Assembly: GCA_002712305.1 (NCBI GenBank)
Contig: PATE01000090.1
Span: 5,239-50,110, forward strand
Reading direction: 5' to 3'
DNA length: 44,872 bases
Origin: Gemmatimonadota bacterium
Lineage (GTDB): Bacteria > Latescibacterota > UBA2968 > UBA8231
Every line of letters starts with the position of its first letter. Within the stretch, counting starts at the first letter, position 1. The position numbers were made by a program, and so were the translations under genes. The notes below the pieces were generated by a model, which had not been told where the DNA came from, made no database searches, and worked only from the letters and a program-made list of their open reading frames with translations. Of this stretch, positions 18,727-27,639 are shown one piece after another.

Positions 18727-20184
18727 GTGCCCCAGCCAACCACGCAACATCAGTCGAGCACACAGGTCATTCTCTCTTTCGCCACGGAGGTGGCGGAAGA
18801 ACCGAAGGACTTCGAGCACATCAAGGCCCTTGCTCAGTTCCTTTCCAGCGAGGGACTGATCGGCAACTTCCACCTCACCGGCGACTACGCCCGAGCGCTG
18901 AAACACAACGGTCGGCTAGACGTGGTCGAAGCACTCAGGTGCCATGAGATCGGCTTTCACTGCAATCATCATGGCGCAGCACCGTTCATGGCCGGCTATC
19001 TGGAGAGCATGAACTGGCGCGATGGCATTGCTGAATGGACCCGCAACGAACTGCCGGGGCTTCACGTCGTCGAGGAGTTGTTCGGACGACGTCCCGTCTA
19101 TTACACGACAGAATTCAACAAGGCTCCGCAGTCCATCTTCGCCAGTTCCCAGGCTGGCCTGCCGACGATCGGATACCTCGACGTACCGACGCGAGGCCAC
19201 GGAGCGGTGTGGTACTGCAATGCCCTTGTCCCGAGCTGTGGCAGTCCGATCGGATTGGAACGTTTCTTCAACACCGGGCTGACGCCCGAAGCGGACGGCC
19301 ACTATGAGGAGAAAGAGCGGTCGTGTCGAGGCAAGTTCGACGGGTTCGTCGAGAAGCTCAACGGGCAGAAGAGCACACTGATCCGGGTCTTTCAGCATTC
19401 CTACAAGACCTACGCCGTGTTCCCCTTCGAACGTCCGAAACCGAAGATCTACCGCGACGACGACCTGTACTACGAGGAGCATCCACCCTATCTGGATCTG
19501 CTTCCCGAGACGAAGTACCAAAAGGGCTTCGACATGTTCGAACGCATCATCAGGTACTACGCCGACAGAGCTTCCTTCACAACGTTCTCGACATATCGCG
19601 ACGGGTTTCGCCAAAACCAGGGACAGTGGCTGAGCCTGTCAGAGCTCGACGACGTCTGTGCCTTGCTCAGCCATCGCCTGGATGCCTATGTGAACGACAC
19701 GCTGTCGGTCTCCCCCGCCGAAGCCTTTGGCATGCTGGTTCGTGTGCTGAGGGTTTATCACGAAGACGGTGCCTTGCCTCAGCAGGTCTTCATGCGAAAT
19801 GTGATCGGCCCCACGTCGCCTATCTCGAACATGGCTGAGAAGGCAGACGCCAACACCGCAGACTTGCTCGCGTCTTTGCAGGCCATCGATCGCGCCATTG
19901 ACGATGCGCAATCGGTCCCGTCTTCGATCGAGGTCGCCGGTGCTACGGTCGGACCAGGACAGTTGCTGCACGGACTGCGATGTCTCTACATGGCGACAAG
20001 AGAGAATCGGTCGCTGCCCACGGTGACACTTTCCGGCGTCAATCTGCCGCTGATCGCTGACGAGCCCTTCTTCATGGAAGAGACCTTCACCAAAGACAGC
20101 TACCCGGAGGACTTCGAAGGACGCAATGTCTGCCAGATGTGTCGCCTTCAATCATGGAGTTGGAAACCCGCCGTCGCCTCGTGA
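18727..20184 (+). CDS. Polysaccharide-deacetylase-like protein with C-terminal pseudomurein-binding-repeat-like motifs
   Basis: VILSFATEVAE...FHLTGDYARAL...EIGFHCNHHG...GRRPVYYTTEFNKAP...FTTFSTYRDGF; repeat-like SPAEAFGMLVRVLRVYHEDGALPQQV and GPGQLLHGLRCLYMATRENRSLPTVTLSGV. GTG start inferred. Confidence 0.7.
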   Translation: MPQPTTQHQSSTQVILSFATEVAEEPKDFEHIKALAQFLSSEGLIGNFHLTGDYARALKHNGRLDVVEALRCHEIGFHCNHHGAAPFMAGYLESMNWRDGIAEWTRNELPGLHVVEELFGRRPVYYTTEFNKAPQSIFASSQAGLPTIGYLDVPTRGHGAVWYCNALVPSCGSPIGLERFFNTGLTPEADGHYEEKERSCRGKFDGFVEKLNGQKSTLIRVFQHSYKTYAVFPFERPKPKIYRDDDLYYEEHPPYLDLLPETKYQKGFDMFERIIRYYADRASFTTFSTYRDGFRQNQGQWLSLSELDDVCALLSHRLDAYVNDTLSVSPAEAFGMLVRVLRVYHEDGALPQQVFMRNVIGPTSPISNMAEKADANTADLLASLQAIDRAIDDAQSVPSSIEVAGATVGPGQLLHGLRCLYMATRENRSLPTVTLSGVNLPLIADEPFFMEETFTKDSYPEDFEGRNVCQMCRLQSWSWKPAVAS

Positions 20185-20379
20185 CGGACTCCGTGTTCGG
20201 TCCAATCGGTGAGAAGACGGACAGTTGCGTGACCGTTCCGGAGCCGATTGGTTCTCTCCATACCCGTCGCCCGCAACTGGTGGGCTTTTGACGGTGGAAA
20301 ACATCACTCCAAGCTCTTTCGGCCCCGGCGAAGGTGAAGCCGACGCGGCATGCCGCCCGCTGGGCCCATGGTGAGAAGA

Positions 20380-21576
20380 ATGACACAGACACATTACGAT
20401 TTCTGCGTGGCCGCGGGCCAGCCATCCGGCCGCGATGCGACGGGAGGCGGTCAGCAGTGGGCCGCCAGCGCGCTGTACACCTGCCGGCTCGTTGCGGACG
20501 GCAGCGCCATCGACATCGTGAGCTCGACAGAGTTACCCAGCACTCCCCCCGGATACATGACGCTTGCCCGAACGAGATCAGGGGAGCAGATGCTCTACGT
20601 CACAAGTGGCAAAGAGGTTCGCTGGTTCTCGATTGACGACCAGAACGAGTTGACGCCCCTTGGCTCTGTACCGACAGGTACAGAGAGCGCGTCGCACCTG
20701 TGCACAGATCCCGATGGGCGCCTCCTGTTCACCGCCAACTACGGCAGCGGCTCCGTATCCCTGATTCCCATCGCCGAGGATGGCACGCTTGGGGAAGCCA
20801 AAGTGTATTCGCACGGTCCCGGAGCGCATGCAGGCGCCGAAGGCACCTGGGGCGATGGGCCACAGTTCCGGCAGGAGTCCGCACACCCTCACGGCGTGGT
20901 CGTGTGTGGTGAGCAGCTCTACGTAGCAGATCTGGGGACAAATCAGGTCGTCTGTTGGACCATCGACCTCGACAACAACGCGTTAGAGGCAGCAAGCGCC
21001 ATCACCGTGCACGATCTTGCCGGGCCTCGGCACATTCAGTTCACAAGCGATGGCGAACTTGGATTCGTCCTCAATGAGCTGGACAACACGGTCTGCGTGC
21101 TGCGACGTGATGCGACCAAGGGGGGTGAGCTTTCGCTGGTGCAGACCCTGTCTTCGTTGCCGGAGGGCTGGGCAGAGGCCCACACCGATCCAGCAACATT
21201 CCCAAACGAGGTCTACTCCAAACCGTCACACGCATCCGAACTGCTGCTCTCGCCGGATGACCGCTTCGTGTACGCCAGCAATCGCGGGCATGATTCCGTC
21301 GCGGTTTTTGCGTTGGATCCATCGACCCAGAAGCTCACGCCAGTCCAGTTCGAACCGACGCGGGGACGAATCCCCTGGGTCTTCTGCTTGAGCGCAGATG
21401 GTCGCTTTGTGGTCGTGCAGAACAACCACACACGGGCTTCCGAGGCAAGGCCGGACAGTGTCGTCGTGTTTCAACGAGATGAGTCCACTGGGCTGTTGCG
21501 CCTGGCTGAGGCACGCCTGGAGTTTCCAACCGTGTCCTCCGTCTGGGCACTACCCGTGAAAGCGTCCCATGGCTGA
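20380..21576 (+). CDS. Lactonase family protein (YkgB/6-phosphogluconolactonase-like beta-propeller)
   Basis: ESASHLCTDPDGRLLFTANYGSGSVSLIPIAEDG, SAHPHGVVVCGEQLYVADLGTNQVV, GPRHIQFTSDGELGFVLNELDNTVCV, SELLLSPDDRFVYASNRGHDSVAVF. Confidence 0.92.
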   Translation: MTQTHYDFCVAAGQPSGRDATGGGQQWAASALYTCRLVADGSAIDIVSSTELPSTPPGYMTLARTRSGEQMLYVTSGKEVRWFSIDDQNELTPLGSVPTGTESASHLCTDPDGRLLFTANYGSGSVSLIPIAEDGTLGEAKVYSHGPGAHAGAEGTWGDGPQFRQESAHPHGVVVCGEQLYVADLGTNQVVCWTIDLDNNALEAASAITVHDLAGPRHIQFTSDGELGFVLNELDNTVCVLRRDATKGGELSLVQTLSSLPEGWAEAHTDPATFPNEVYSKPSHASELLLSPDDRFVYASNRGHDSVAVFALDPSTQKLTPVQFEPTRGRIPWVFCLSADGRFVVVQNNHTRASEARPDSVVVFQRDESTGLLRLAEARLEFPTVSSVWALPVKASHG

Positions 21577-22768
21577 GCCTTTCCGCGTCGCTGCCATCTG
21601 TACCATCTACTACGCCCACTCCCACGCCGACGCCATCGTCACCAAGTTCCTCAAGGGCATGTCGATCGATGAGGGATTCTACCCTCCAGAGGTCGAGGTC
21701 GTGTCGCTGTATATCGATCACGTCCTCGACACCGACATCGGCACCGCCATGGCCGCCGAATGCGGCGTGCCCATCTATCCAAGCATCCGCCGCGCCCTGC
21801 ATGCAGGCGGCGACAGCCTCGGCGTCGACGCAGTGCTGCTGATCGGCGAGCACGGCGACTATCCCTGGAACGAACGCGGTCGGCACATGTACCCGCGTCG
21901 CTACTTCTTCGAGCAGATCGCCGGTATCTTTGCCGCCAGCGGACGTTCGGTGCCGGTCTTCAACGACAAACATTTCGCCTACAATTGGGACGACGCTCGC
22001 TGGATGTGGGACCGCGCCGCCGAACTCGATATCCCGCTGATGGCCGGCTCCTGCCTGCCCCTGGCCTGGCGGCGCCCCTGGCTTGAGCACAACAAGGGGG
22101 TCGTCATCGACGAGGCCGTCGCCGTCGGCTATGGTGGCATCGAGGCCTACGGATATCACACACTCGAGACCCTTCAGTGCATGGTCGAGCGACGAGCGAG
22201 AGGTGAGAGCGGCATCGTATCCGTGCAGTGCCTGGAGGGCGACGACGTGTGGCGGGCGCGGGATGAGGGCCGCTTCTCCGGCGAGCTCGTCGAGGCCGCC
22301 TGCGCCACGGTGGAGTCTCGCACCTCGGAGCCGATGGAGTCGTGCAAGAAGCCCGCCGTGTTCCTCCTCGAGCACGACGACGGACTGCGTTCAGCGGCTC
22401 TGGTACTCCACGGTCATCTCGGCGACTGGTGTTATGCAGCCCGGGTCGGCGGCCAGGTGCAGGCAACCGAGTGTTTTCTGCAGCCCGATGGTCTGGGCGC
22501 CAACTTCGGCTACCTGAGTCGCAACATTCAGCAGTTCTTCCAGACGGGTGTGGCGCCGTACCCGCCCGAGCGCACGCTGCTAACGACGGGCGCCATCGAC
22601 GCGGCCATGAACTCACGCCACGAGGGTCATCGGCGCATCGAGACGCCCTGGCTCGACATCGCCTACGCGTCGTACGACGAGATGCCGATCCGCCCCCGGG
22701 GCGAACGGCCCAGCGGCGCCTGCCTGCGACGCGACGCGCCGGACCAACTGCTGCCGTGGAACGATTGA
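21569..22768 (+). CDS. Uncharacterised 'GEHGDYP/DKH' family protein (copy 2)
   Basis: MAEPFRVAAICTIYYAHSHADAI...VDAVLLIGEHGDYP...SGRSVPVFNDKHFAYNWDDARWMWDRAAELDIPLMAGSCLPLAWRRPWLE; clear paralogue of 398-1567; 8-nt overlap with the lactonase gene. Confidence 0.88.
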   Translation: MAEPFRVAAICTIYYAHSHADAIVTKFLKGMSIDEGFYPPEVEVVSLYIDHVLDTDIGTAMAAECGVPIYPSIRRALHAGGDSLGVDAVLLIGEHGDYPWNERGRHMYPRRYFFEQIAGIFAASGRSVPVFNDKHFAYNWDDARWMWDRAAELDIPLMAGSCLPLAWRRPWLEHNKGVVIDEAVAVGYGGIEAYGYHTLETLQCMVERRARGESGIVSVQCLEGDDVWRARDEGRFSGELVEAACATVESRTSEPMESCKKPAVFLLEHDDGLRSAALVLHGHLGDWCYAARVGGQVQATECFLQPDGLGANFGYLSRNIQQFFQTGVAPYPPERTLLTTGAIDAAMNSRHEGHRRIETPWLDIAYASYDEMPIRPRGERPSGACLRRDAPDQLLPWND

Positions 22769-22809
22769 GACTGCGCCCTGGTCATCGCTTGACAAGACAG
22801 GTAGATGAA

Positions 22810-25431
22810 ATGTCCAGATGCATCCGTGCGGCATGCATGGTTCTCGCCGCAGCGAGCGCCTCATCTGCGATTCTGATCGACGGCGTTGTCCGAGATCAGA
22901 ATGGCCAGGTTGTCGAAGGGGCTCTGGTCTCCATTACAAGCGAAGAGAGCGGTGCTTCTGCTTCCGCCATCACAGGGAGCGGCGGAAAGTACCTGATCGA
23001 TCTGAACAGGCCCGACGCAACAGCCGTACTCGGAATCGCAGAGCGGCCGAGTGCATCTGCCCTGTTCCAGAACTATCCAAATCCGTTCAATCCGGAAACG
23101 ATCATCACCTTCCAGCTGGAAACGGCTGCACCCACAACCTTGGAGATCTACAACTCTATAGGGCAATCCATCAGAACCCTCGTCGATGAACCACTTGGCG
23201 TCGGTCTGCACCGTTTTCGGTGGAATGCGACGGACGACAACGGGCAGGGCGTTGCGGCAGGCACGTATTTCTATCACTTGACGAGCGATCGCTTCGTCGA
23301 GACAGGCAAAATGACCCTCCTCGACGGCCGCAAGGGCACCATGGCCATCGAGTCCGCGTCACTGATGCGGGTCACCTCTGCCGAACCACAACAGGCTGGG
23401 AAGGCGCTGGCCGATTCCGACTTCTTCACCATCACAGTGACGGGAGACGGATTCTTCGACTACGAACGGTCAGGTGTTGCGGTGGACGAAGACCTTAGCC
23501 TGGACATTCCCGTCAACAGTTCGACCGATCTTGGCATGGTGCGGCTAGCCCTTACAGACGCGCCCGTCGATGATGCGGACGCGGTTCTTGTGACCATCAA
23601 CACTGTAGATATTCGTCGTGATGGTGGCGGGCCCTGGCGGACCTTCGTCGGCGAGTCACGAACCTTCGATCTGTTGTCGCTCAGTGGCGGTGTCAGTGAG
23701 ATGCTTGGTGAAGAGGTACTCGAGCCCGGAGAGTTCTCCGGCGTCCGATTGCAGGTGGAGTCGGCGCAGATTGTCATCGATGGTGAGACCTTCGACCTCG
23801 AGATGCCTTCCGGTGAGCAGCGTGGCCTACAACTGCAGGGCGACTACAGGATCGTCACGGGTGAAACACTCGATCTGATGATCGATTTCGATGCCCGAAG
23901 GTCGATCACTCGCCGGGGGCAAGACAGTGACTTCGCCATGAGTCCCATTCTTCGTCTTGTCCCGACGAAAGGAGCCGGCTTCATCACCGGACATGTCTTC
24001 GCCGATGGCACCGCCGCGGCCGTCATCGCCCGTCAAGGCGATGAGGAGATCTCATCGGCGATCGTCGATCCAGAGGATGGGACGTACCGAATCTCGTTCC
24101 TGGAACCGGGTGTCTATGACCTCCGTGTTGAGAGCGAGTTGAGGATCGAACCCTCGGTGATCGAAGGGATTGAGGTCGTCGCACGCCGAGGCATACGTGA
24201 TGTCGACTTCGGCGACAGACCTGAGGATCAGGGTCCTGAGGATGAAGGTGACGACGATGCTGATTTCGCCAGCGTTGCTTGGGCCTGCGCGGCAGGCGAC
24301 GCCCCCATGGTCGACTTCCAGATTGCGGGCGACGCGATAACCCTCCACTTCGAGGCGCCCCCTACCGAGCTGGGTCTGTCCTCGGTGGTGTTGCAGACGG
24401 AGCCGACGGACTGTAACCGTGGCGCCTGCGCCAACGGCTCGCAAGGGTTTCACCTTCTGGAGTTGCGACGACTGCCTTTCGCGAACCTCGACGCAGCATC
24501 TGTGTCGATGATGGTGTCGGCACCGACTCACAGGCGAATACCAGCGACGCTCTCTCTGTTGGCGGATGGTCCGGGGATCACCTGTGAGGCCGAGCTGGTG
24601 ACCGACCATAGCTACGAGGCAGGTCCGCAGGAAACCGATCCGATCGAAGTGCCGGTGGTCGCGGCGCCGGACCTTGACCGGTATGCGGGTTTCGAGCTGC
24701 CGCCACCCACTGCTGAGGCCGCCATGCTCACCGTCTCGACGACGGCGCGCGAGATGGCCTTTGGCCTGCCGACGGTTCGCAAGATCTCCGGGCCGGTCCG
24801 ATTCGGTCTCTACGGCAATCCTCGCGAGGAGCACTGGCGCCTGGTGTCTGAGATCATCGAAGTCCTCGCCGTCGTTGCACCCTCGTTAGAGGCGGGTTAT
24901 GCCGAGACTCATGAGGATGTGACGTTCCCCGTGTTGCTGCGGGCTTGTGAGGAATGGGAGCGAAGCAAGGACGGCGTCGGAGGCCACCGATACTCCGAGT
25001 GCAGGACGGGCCCCTCTGGTTTCCTCTCCGGTGGGCCCGGCGCCGACAGCCCCTGGTGGGTCTGGATCGATATCTCCATCGACGAGGCCAATGGGTACTC
25101 GGGGAACCTGCCGACGGTCCGCCACGAGATCGGCCATGCGCTGGGGATGTGGCATCCGTTCTGCGGCCAGAGCCAGATGACGATCGATCACCCGCAGGGA
25201 CAGGGCCGCTTCTTCAGTGCTGCCGATCTGGCCACGATTGCGGCGGTTCACGATGCGCGAGCCATGCACGGCATGCGGGTAGACCAGATCGGCGCCGCGC
25301 TGGGGATCCCGGCCGATGACCGCTGGTCTGCTCTGCAGGCCGACCGCGGGCTTGCCTGCCAGGTCCCGGACGACGCCTTCACCGCTCTCTTCCAGGACTA
25401 CGCCACCACGGCCGTCCTGCAGAGCCGCTGA
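22810..25431 (+). CDS. Multidomain exported protein: carboxypeptidase-regulatory-like, internal FlgD/T9SS-like Ig domain, DUF4382-like domain, C-terminal metzincin-like protease
   Basis: MSRCIRAACMVLAAASASSAILIDGVV; FQNYPNPFNPETIITFQLE...GVAAGTYFYHLTSDRFVETGKMTLL; VRLALTDAPVDDADAVLVTINTVDIRRDGG; zinc motif HEIGHALGMWH followed by QSQMTID. Confidence 0.85.
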   Translation: MSRCIRAACMVLAAASASSAILIDGVVRDQNGQVVEGALVSITSEESGASASAITGSGGKYLIDLNRPDATAVLGIAERPSASALFQNYPNPFNPETIITFQLETAAPTTLEIYNSIGQSIRTLVDEPLGVGLHRFRWNATDDNGQGVAAGTYFYHLTSDRFVETGKMTLLDGRKGTMAIESASLMRVTSAEPQQAGKALADSDFFTITVTGDGFFDYERSGVAVDEDLSLDIPVNSSTDLGMVRLALTDAPVDDADAVLVTINTVDIRRDGGGPWRTFVGESRTFDLLSLSGGVSEMLGEEVLEPGEFSGVRLQVESAQIVIDGETFDLEMPSGEQRGLQLQGDYRIVTGETLDLMIDFDARRSITRRGQDSDFAMSPILRLVPTKGAGFITGHVFADGTAAAVIARQGDEEISSAIVDPEDGTYRISFLEPGVYDLRVESELRIEPSVIEGIEVVARRGIRDVDFGDRPEDQGPEDEGDDDADFASVAWACAAGDAPMVDFQIAGDAITLHFEAPPTELGLSSVVLQTEPTDCNRGACANGSQGFHLLELRRLPFANLDAASVSMMVSAPTHRRIPATLSLLADGPGITCEAELVTDHSYEAGPQETDPIEVPVVAAPDLDRYAGFELPPPTAEAAMLTVSTTAREMAFGLPTVRKISGPVRFGLYGNPREEHWRLVSEIIEVLAVVAPSLEAGYAETHEDVTFPVLLRACEEWERSKDGVGGHRYSECRTGPSGFLSGGPGADSPWWVWIDISIDEANGYSGNLPTVRHEIGHALGMWHPFCGQSQMTIDHPQGQGRFFSAADLATIAAVHDARAMHGMRVDQIGAALGIPADDRWSALQADRGLACQVPDDAFTALFQDYATTAVLQSR

Positions 25432-25469
25432 GCTCGGGTCGAGGCCAGTCACTCGAGAGCAGACGCTGG

Positions 25470-26428
25470 TCAGCGGACTATTTTCACCTGACCCCACGAC
25501 AGCGGTCGCACCTCGGTGCCAGGTGTCGCCGAGGACAGGATCTCGATCTCGTAGAACTCGACGCCCGCCTCAGTGATCAGCTCGATGTAGTCCGTCTGCG
25601 TGTCGGGTGGAAACTCGAGCTCGACCCAGGTCTGAGCCTCGAAGGCAAAGTCGTATACATCGGCGACCATCTTGCCATCACCAGTCTCGGTCTGACCGGC
25701 CTCTCCGAACTCGACGCCCAGATAGGCGATGGCGGCGTACGTTCCTGCATCGGCTCCAACCCGCAATCGTACGCCGTCCACGGGCCGTGGCGCATCAAAC
25801 TGGAAGACCAGATTGCCCTTCGTGGGCCAGGCGAAGACGGCGGCGCCGTCGGGCACGTCCCTCCAGATGACTTCGGAACCCTCCTCCAGATTGGCCAGCG
25901 AGGCCTCGGCCATCATGCGGCCAGAGTCGAAGTCGGTCAAGTGGGCGCCGACACGCTCCGCCATCGGTCCGTATCAGTCGAGAACCTGATTGTCCGGGCA
26001 GTAGGCGTCGCCGAGATGATTGCCTTCGCGCATGTAGAACTGGCCGCCATCCATGCCCAGATTGTCCTTCATACCTTCGATCAGGCCGGAGACGAACTCG
26101 GCGTCTGTGGCGATGCTCATCCGCGCGGTGTCGAAGGAGCCACCCATGCACGTGAGGTTGGGCTTGATGGCGATGTCGAAGCCGTGGGTGTCGCTGGCGA
26201 AGAACAGCTCACTGGCCAGATGCGGCCGGCCTCGATCTTCTCGTCGAAGGCGCTTTTATCCGATACCGTAGTTCGCTTGATGAACACGGCCTCCGGGTGA
26301 TCGGCAACGAAAGGATGGAGCTGGAAGTAGGCGGCAGCCTGTCGGGGATCGGCGAAGATGAGGCTGGGCTGGGCCAGCGACGTGGTGCCGGCGACGCCGG
26401 CGGTCTTGAGAAAGTCTCGACGCTTCAT
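25470..26428 (-). pseudogene. DUF362-type Tat protein remnant: frameshift near 26225, in-frame TGA at 25974-25976, then an unrelated beta-rich C-terminus
   Basis: MKRRDFLKTAGVAGTTSLAQPSLIFADPRQAAAYFQLHPFVADHPEAVFIKRTTVSDKSAFDEKIEAGR, then another frame HLASELFFASDTHGFDIAIKPNLTCMGG...FYMREGNHLGDAYCPDNQVLD*, then in-frame YGPMAERVGAHLTDFDSGRMM...EVIWRDVPDG... Confidence 0.7.
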
Positions 26429-26518
26429 GGAGTCGTCCTTGGTCGGTGTCTGACGAGATGCTCACAGGTATCATCCCCGGAATCCGGCCCCCTCATCAAC
26501 CATCAGCCACCTCGAACA

Positions 26519-27571
26519 CTACGCCTTCGCGTTTGTACTCGCCCCACGACCATCGTCGCTCAGCAGCTTCGCTCTGGTCTCGTCTGTCAATCGGATGTGC
26601 GGCGGCGACATGCCCGGCAGCAACACGCTCGGGTCGCTCTCCACACGCGCCAGCGGATGGAGCTGTGTGAGCGCCGGATTCGCGGAATAGTCTCTGTCCT
26701 CCCGCGGCTCGTTGAACCAGCACGGCGAGAACTCGAGGATGCGCTTCTGCCGTTCGGTGAGTTCGGGGTCGTTGGTATCGTAGGCAGCGTCGCCATGGTG
26801 CATGCCGAAGGGGACGTACTTGTAGAAAAGCGTGCGGCGTTCACCCTTCCCCGCCCAGGGGATGGTGCCGTGCTTGAGCTTCTCAGTGAACAGGATGCAG
26901 TCGCCCGCCTTGGCCTCGACACGGTGCACCGGCACATCCTCATCCCAGTTCGGCAGCTTCGACGTCCACTCGGTGTCACTCCAGTTCCATCGCCAGTCGC
27001 CGTCCATGTCCTTCAGCTTCTGCTCATTGGCCGGCTTATGTGTGCCCACGACACAACCGAAGCCGCCGTCACCGGGACCGACGGTCTTGAGTTCGTACAC
27101 GCACGTGACATGGAAGGCGGCTGGGCCGCCGTGGAGCCCCCCACCTTTGTCCGGCCCGTCGGTCGGGGTCCGGCCGGGCTTGTAGTGCACATTGTCGTGA
27201 TCCAAGCGGAACTGGGGCCTAAGCTCGGCCGGCATGTGTGCCGGGGCGTGGCCCCACGCCGGGTCGCCAAGAACCTCTTCCAGGAGGGGTAGCATGGTCT
27301 CGTTGTCGATCAGGTCCATGTAGGCCTTGTTCCAGAGTCTTCTCCCCGTGTAGGAGTTGCCATGCCGGTCCGTTGTCTCGCACTTGTCTCGCCCGCCGAT
27401 GTAGAAACGGTTCTGTTTGTCGGTCCCGGCGGCGGACAAAGTCTCTTCCCGCTCGAGCACGTGCTCGTCGTAGACTCGATTGAGCTCGTCCAACTGTTGT
27501 TGATCGAGAACATCGGGCACAACGATGTACCCTTGTCGAGCGAACTCGTCGCGCATCGCGTTGTCGATCAT
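26519..27571 (-). CDS. Phytanoyl-CoA dioxygenase (PhyH) family protein
   Basis: MRDEFARQGYIVVPDVLDQQQLDELNRVYDEHV, QFRLDHDNVHYKPG, GGLHGGPAAFHVTCVYEL, GGFGCVVGTHKPANE, AGDCILFTEKLKHGTIPW, RRTLFYKYVP. Confidence 0.9.
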   Translation of the reverse strand: MIDNAMRDEFARQGYIVVPDVLDQQQLDELNRVYDEHVLEREETLSAAGTDKQNRFYIGGRDKCETTDRHGNSYTGRRLWNKAYMDLIDNETMLPLLEEVLGDPAWGHAPAHMPAELRPQFRLDHDNVHYKPGRTPTDGPDKGGGLHGGPAAFHVTCVYELKTVGPGDGGFGCVVGTHKPANEQKLKDMDGDWRWNWSDTEWTSKLPNWDEDVPVHRVEAKAGDCILFTEKLKHGTIPWAGKGERRTLFYKYVPFGMHHGDAAYDTNDPELTERQKRILEFSPCWFNEPREDRDYSANPALTQLHPLARVESDPSVLLPGMSPPHIRLTDETRAKLLSDDGRGASTNAKA

Positions 27572-27639
27572 TCTTCGCCTTTCCCAACGATAGCTGTAAG
27601 CCGTATCTGCAGATCAGTGTTCTATATAAAATAGAGAGC

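Noticed and set aside
21335-22375. Minus-strand 346-aa ORF antisense to the lactonase/GEHGDYP genes
   Set aside because: Mirrors the coding strand with no family resemblance
25425-25476. Inverted repeat CCGCTGA…TCAGCGG spanning both convergent stops as a terminator
   Set aside because: Arms are 7 bp with a 38-nt loop and simply reflect both genes ending in CGC-TGA (Arg-stop)
26297-27292. 331-aa plus-strand ORF over the second PhyH gene
   Set aside because: PhyH motifs on the minus strand explain the region
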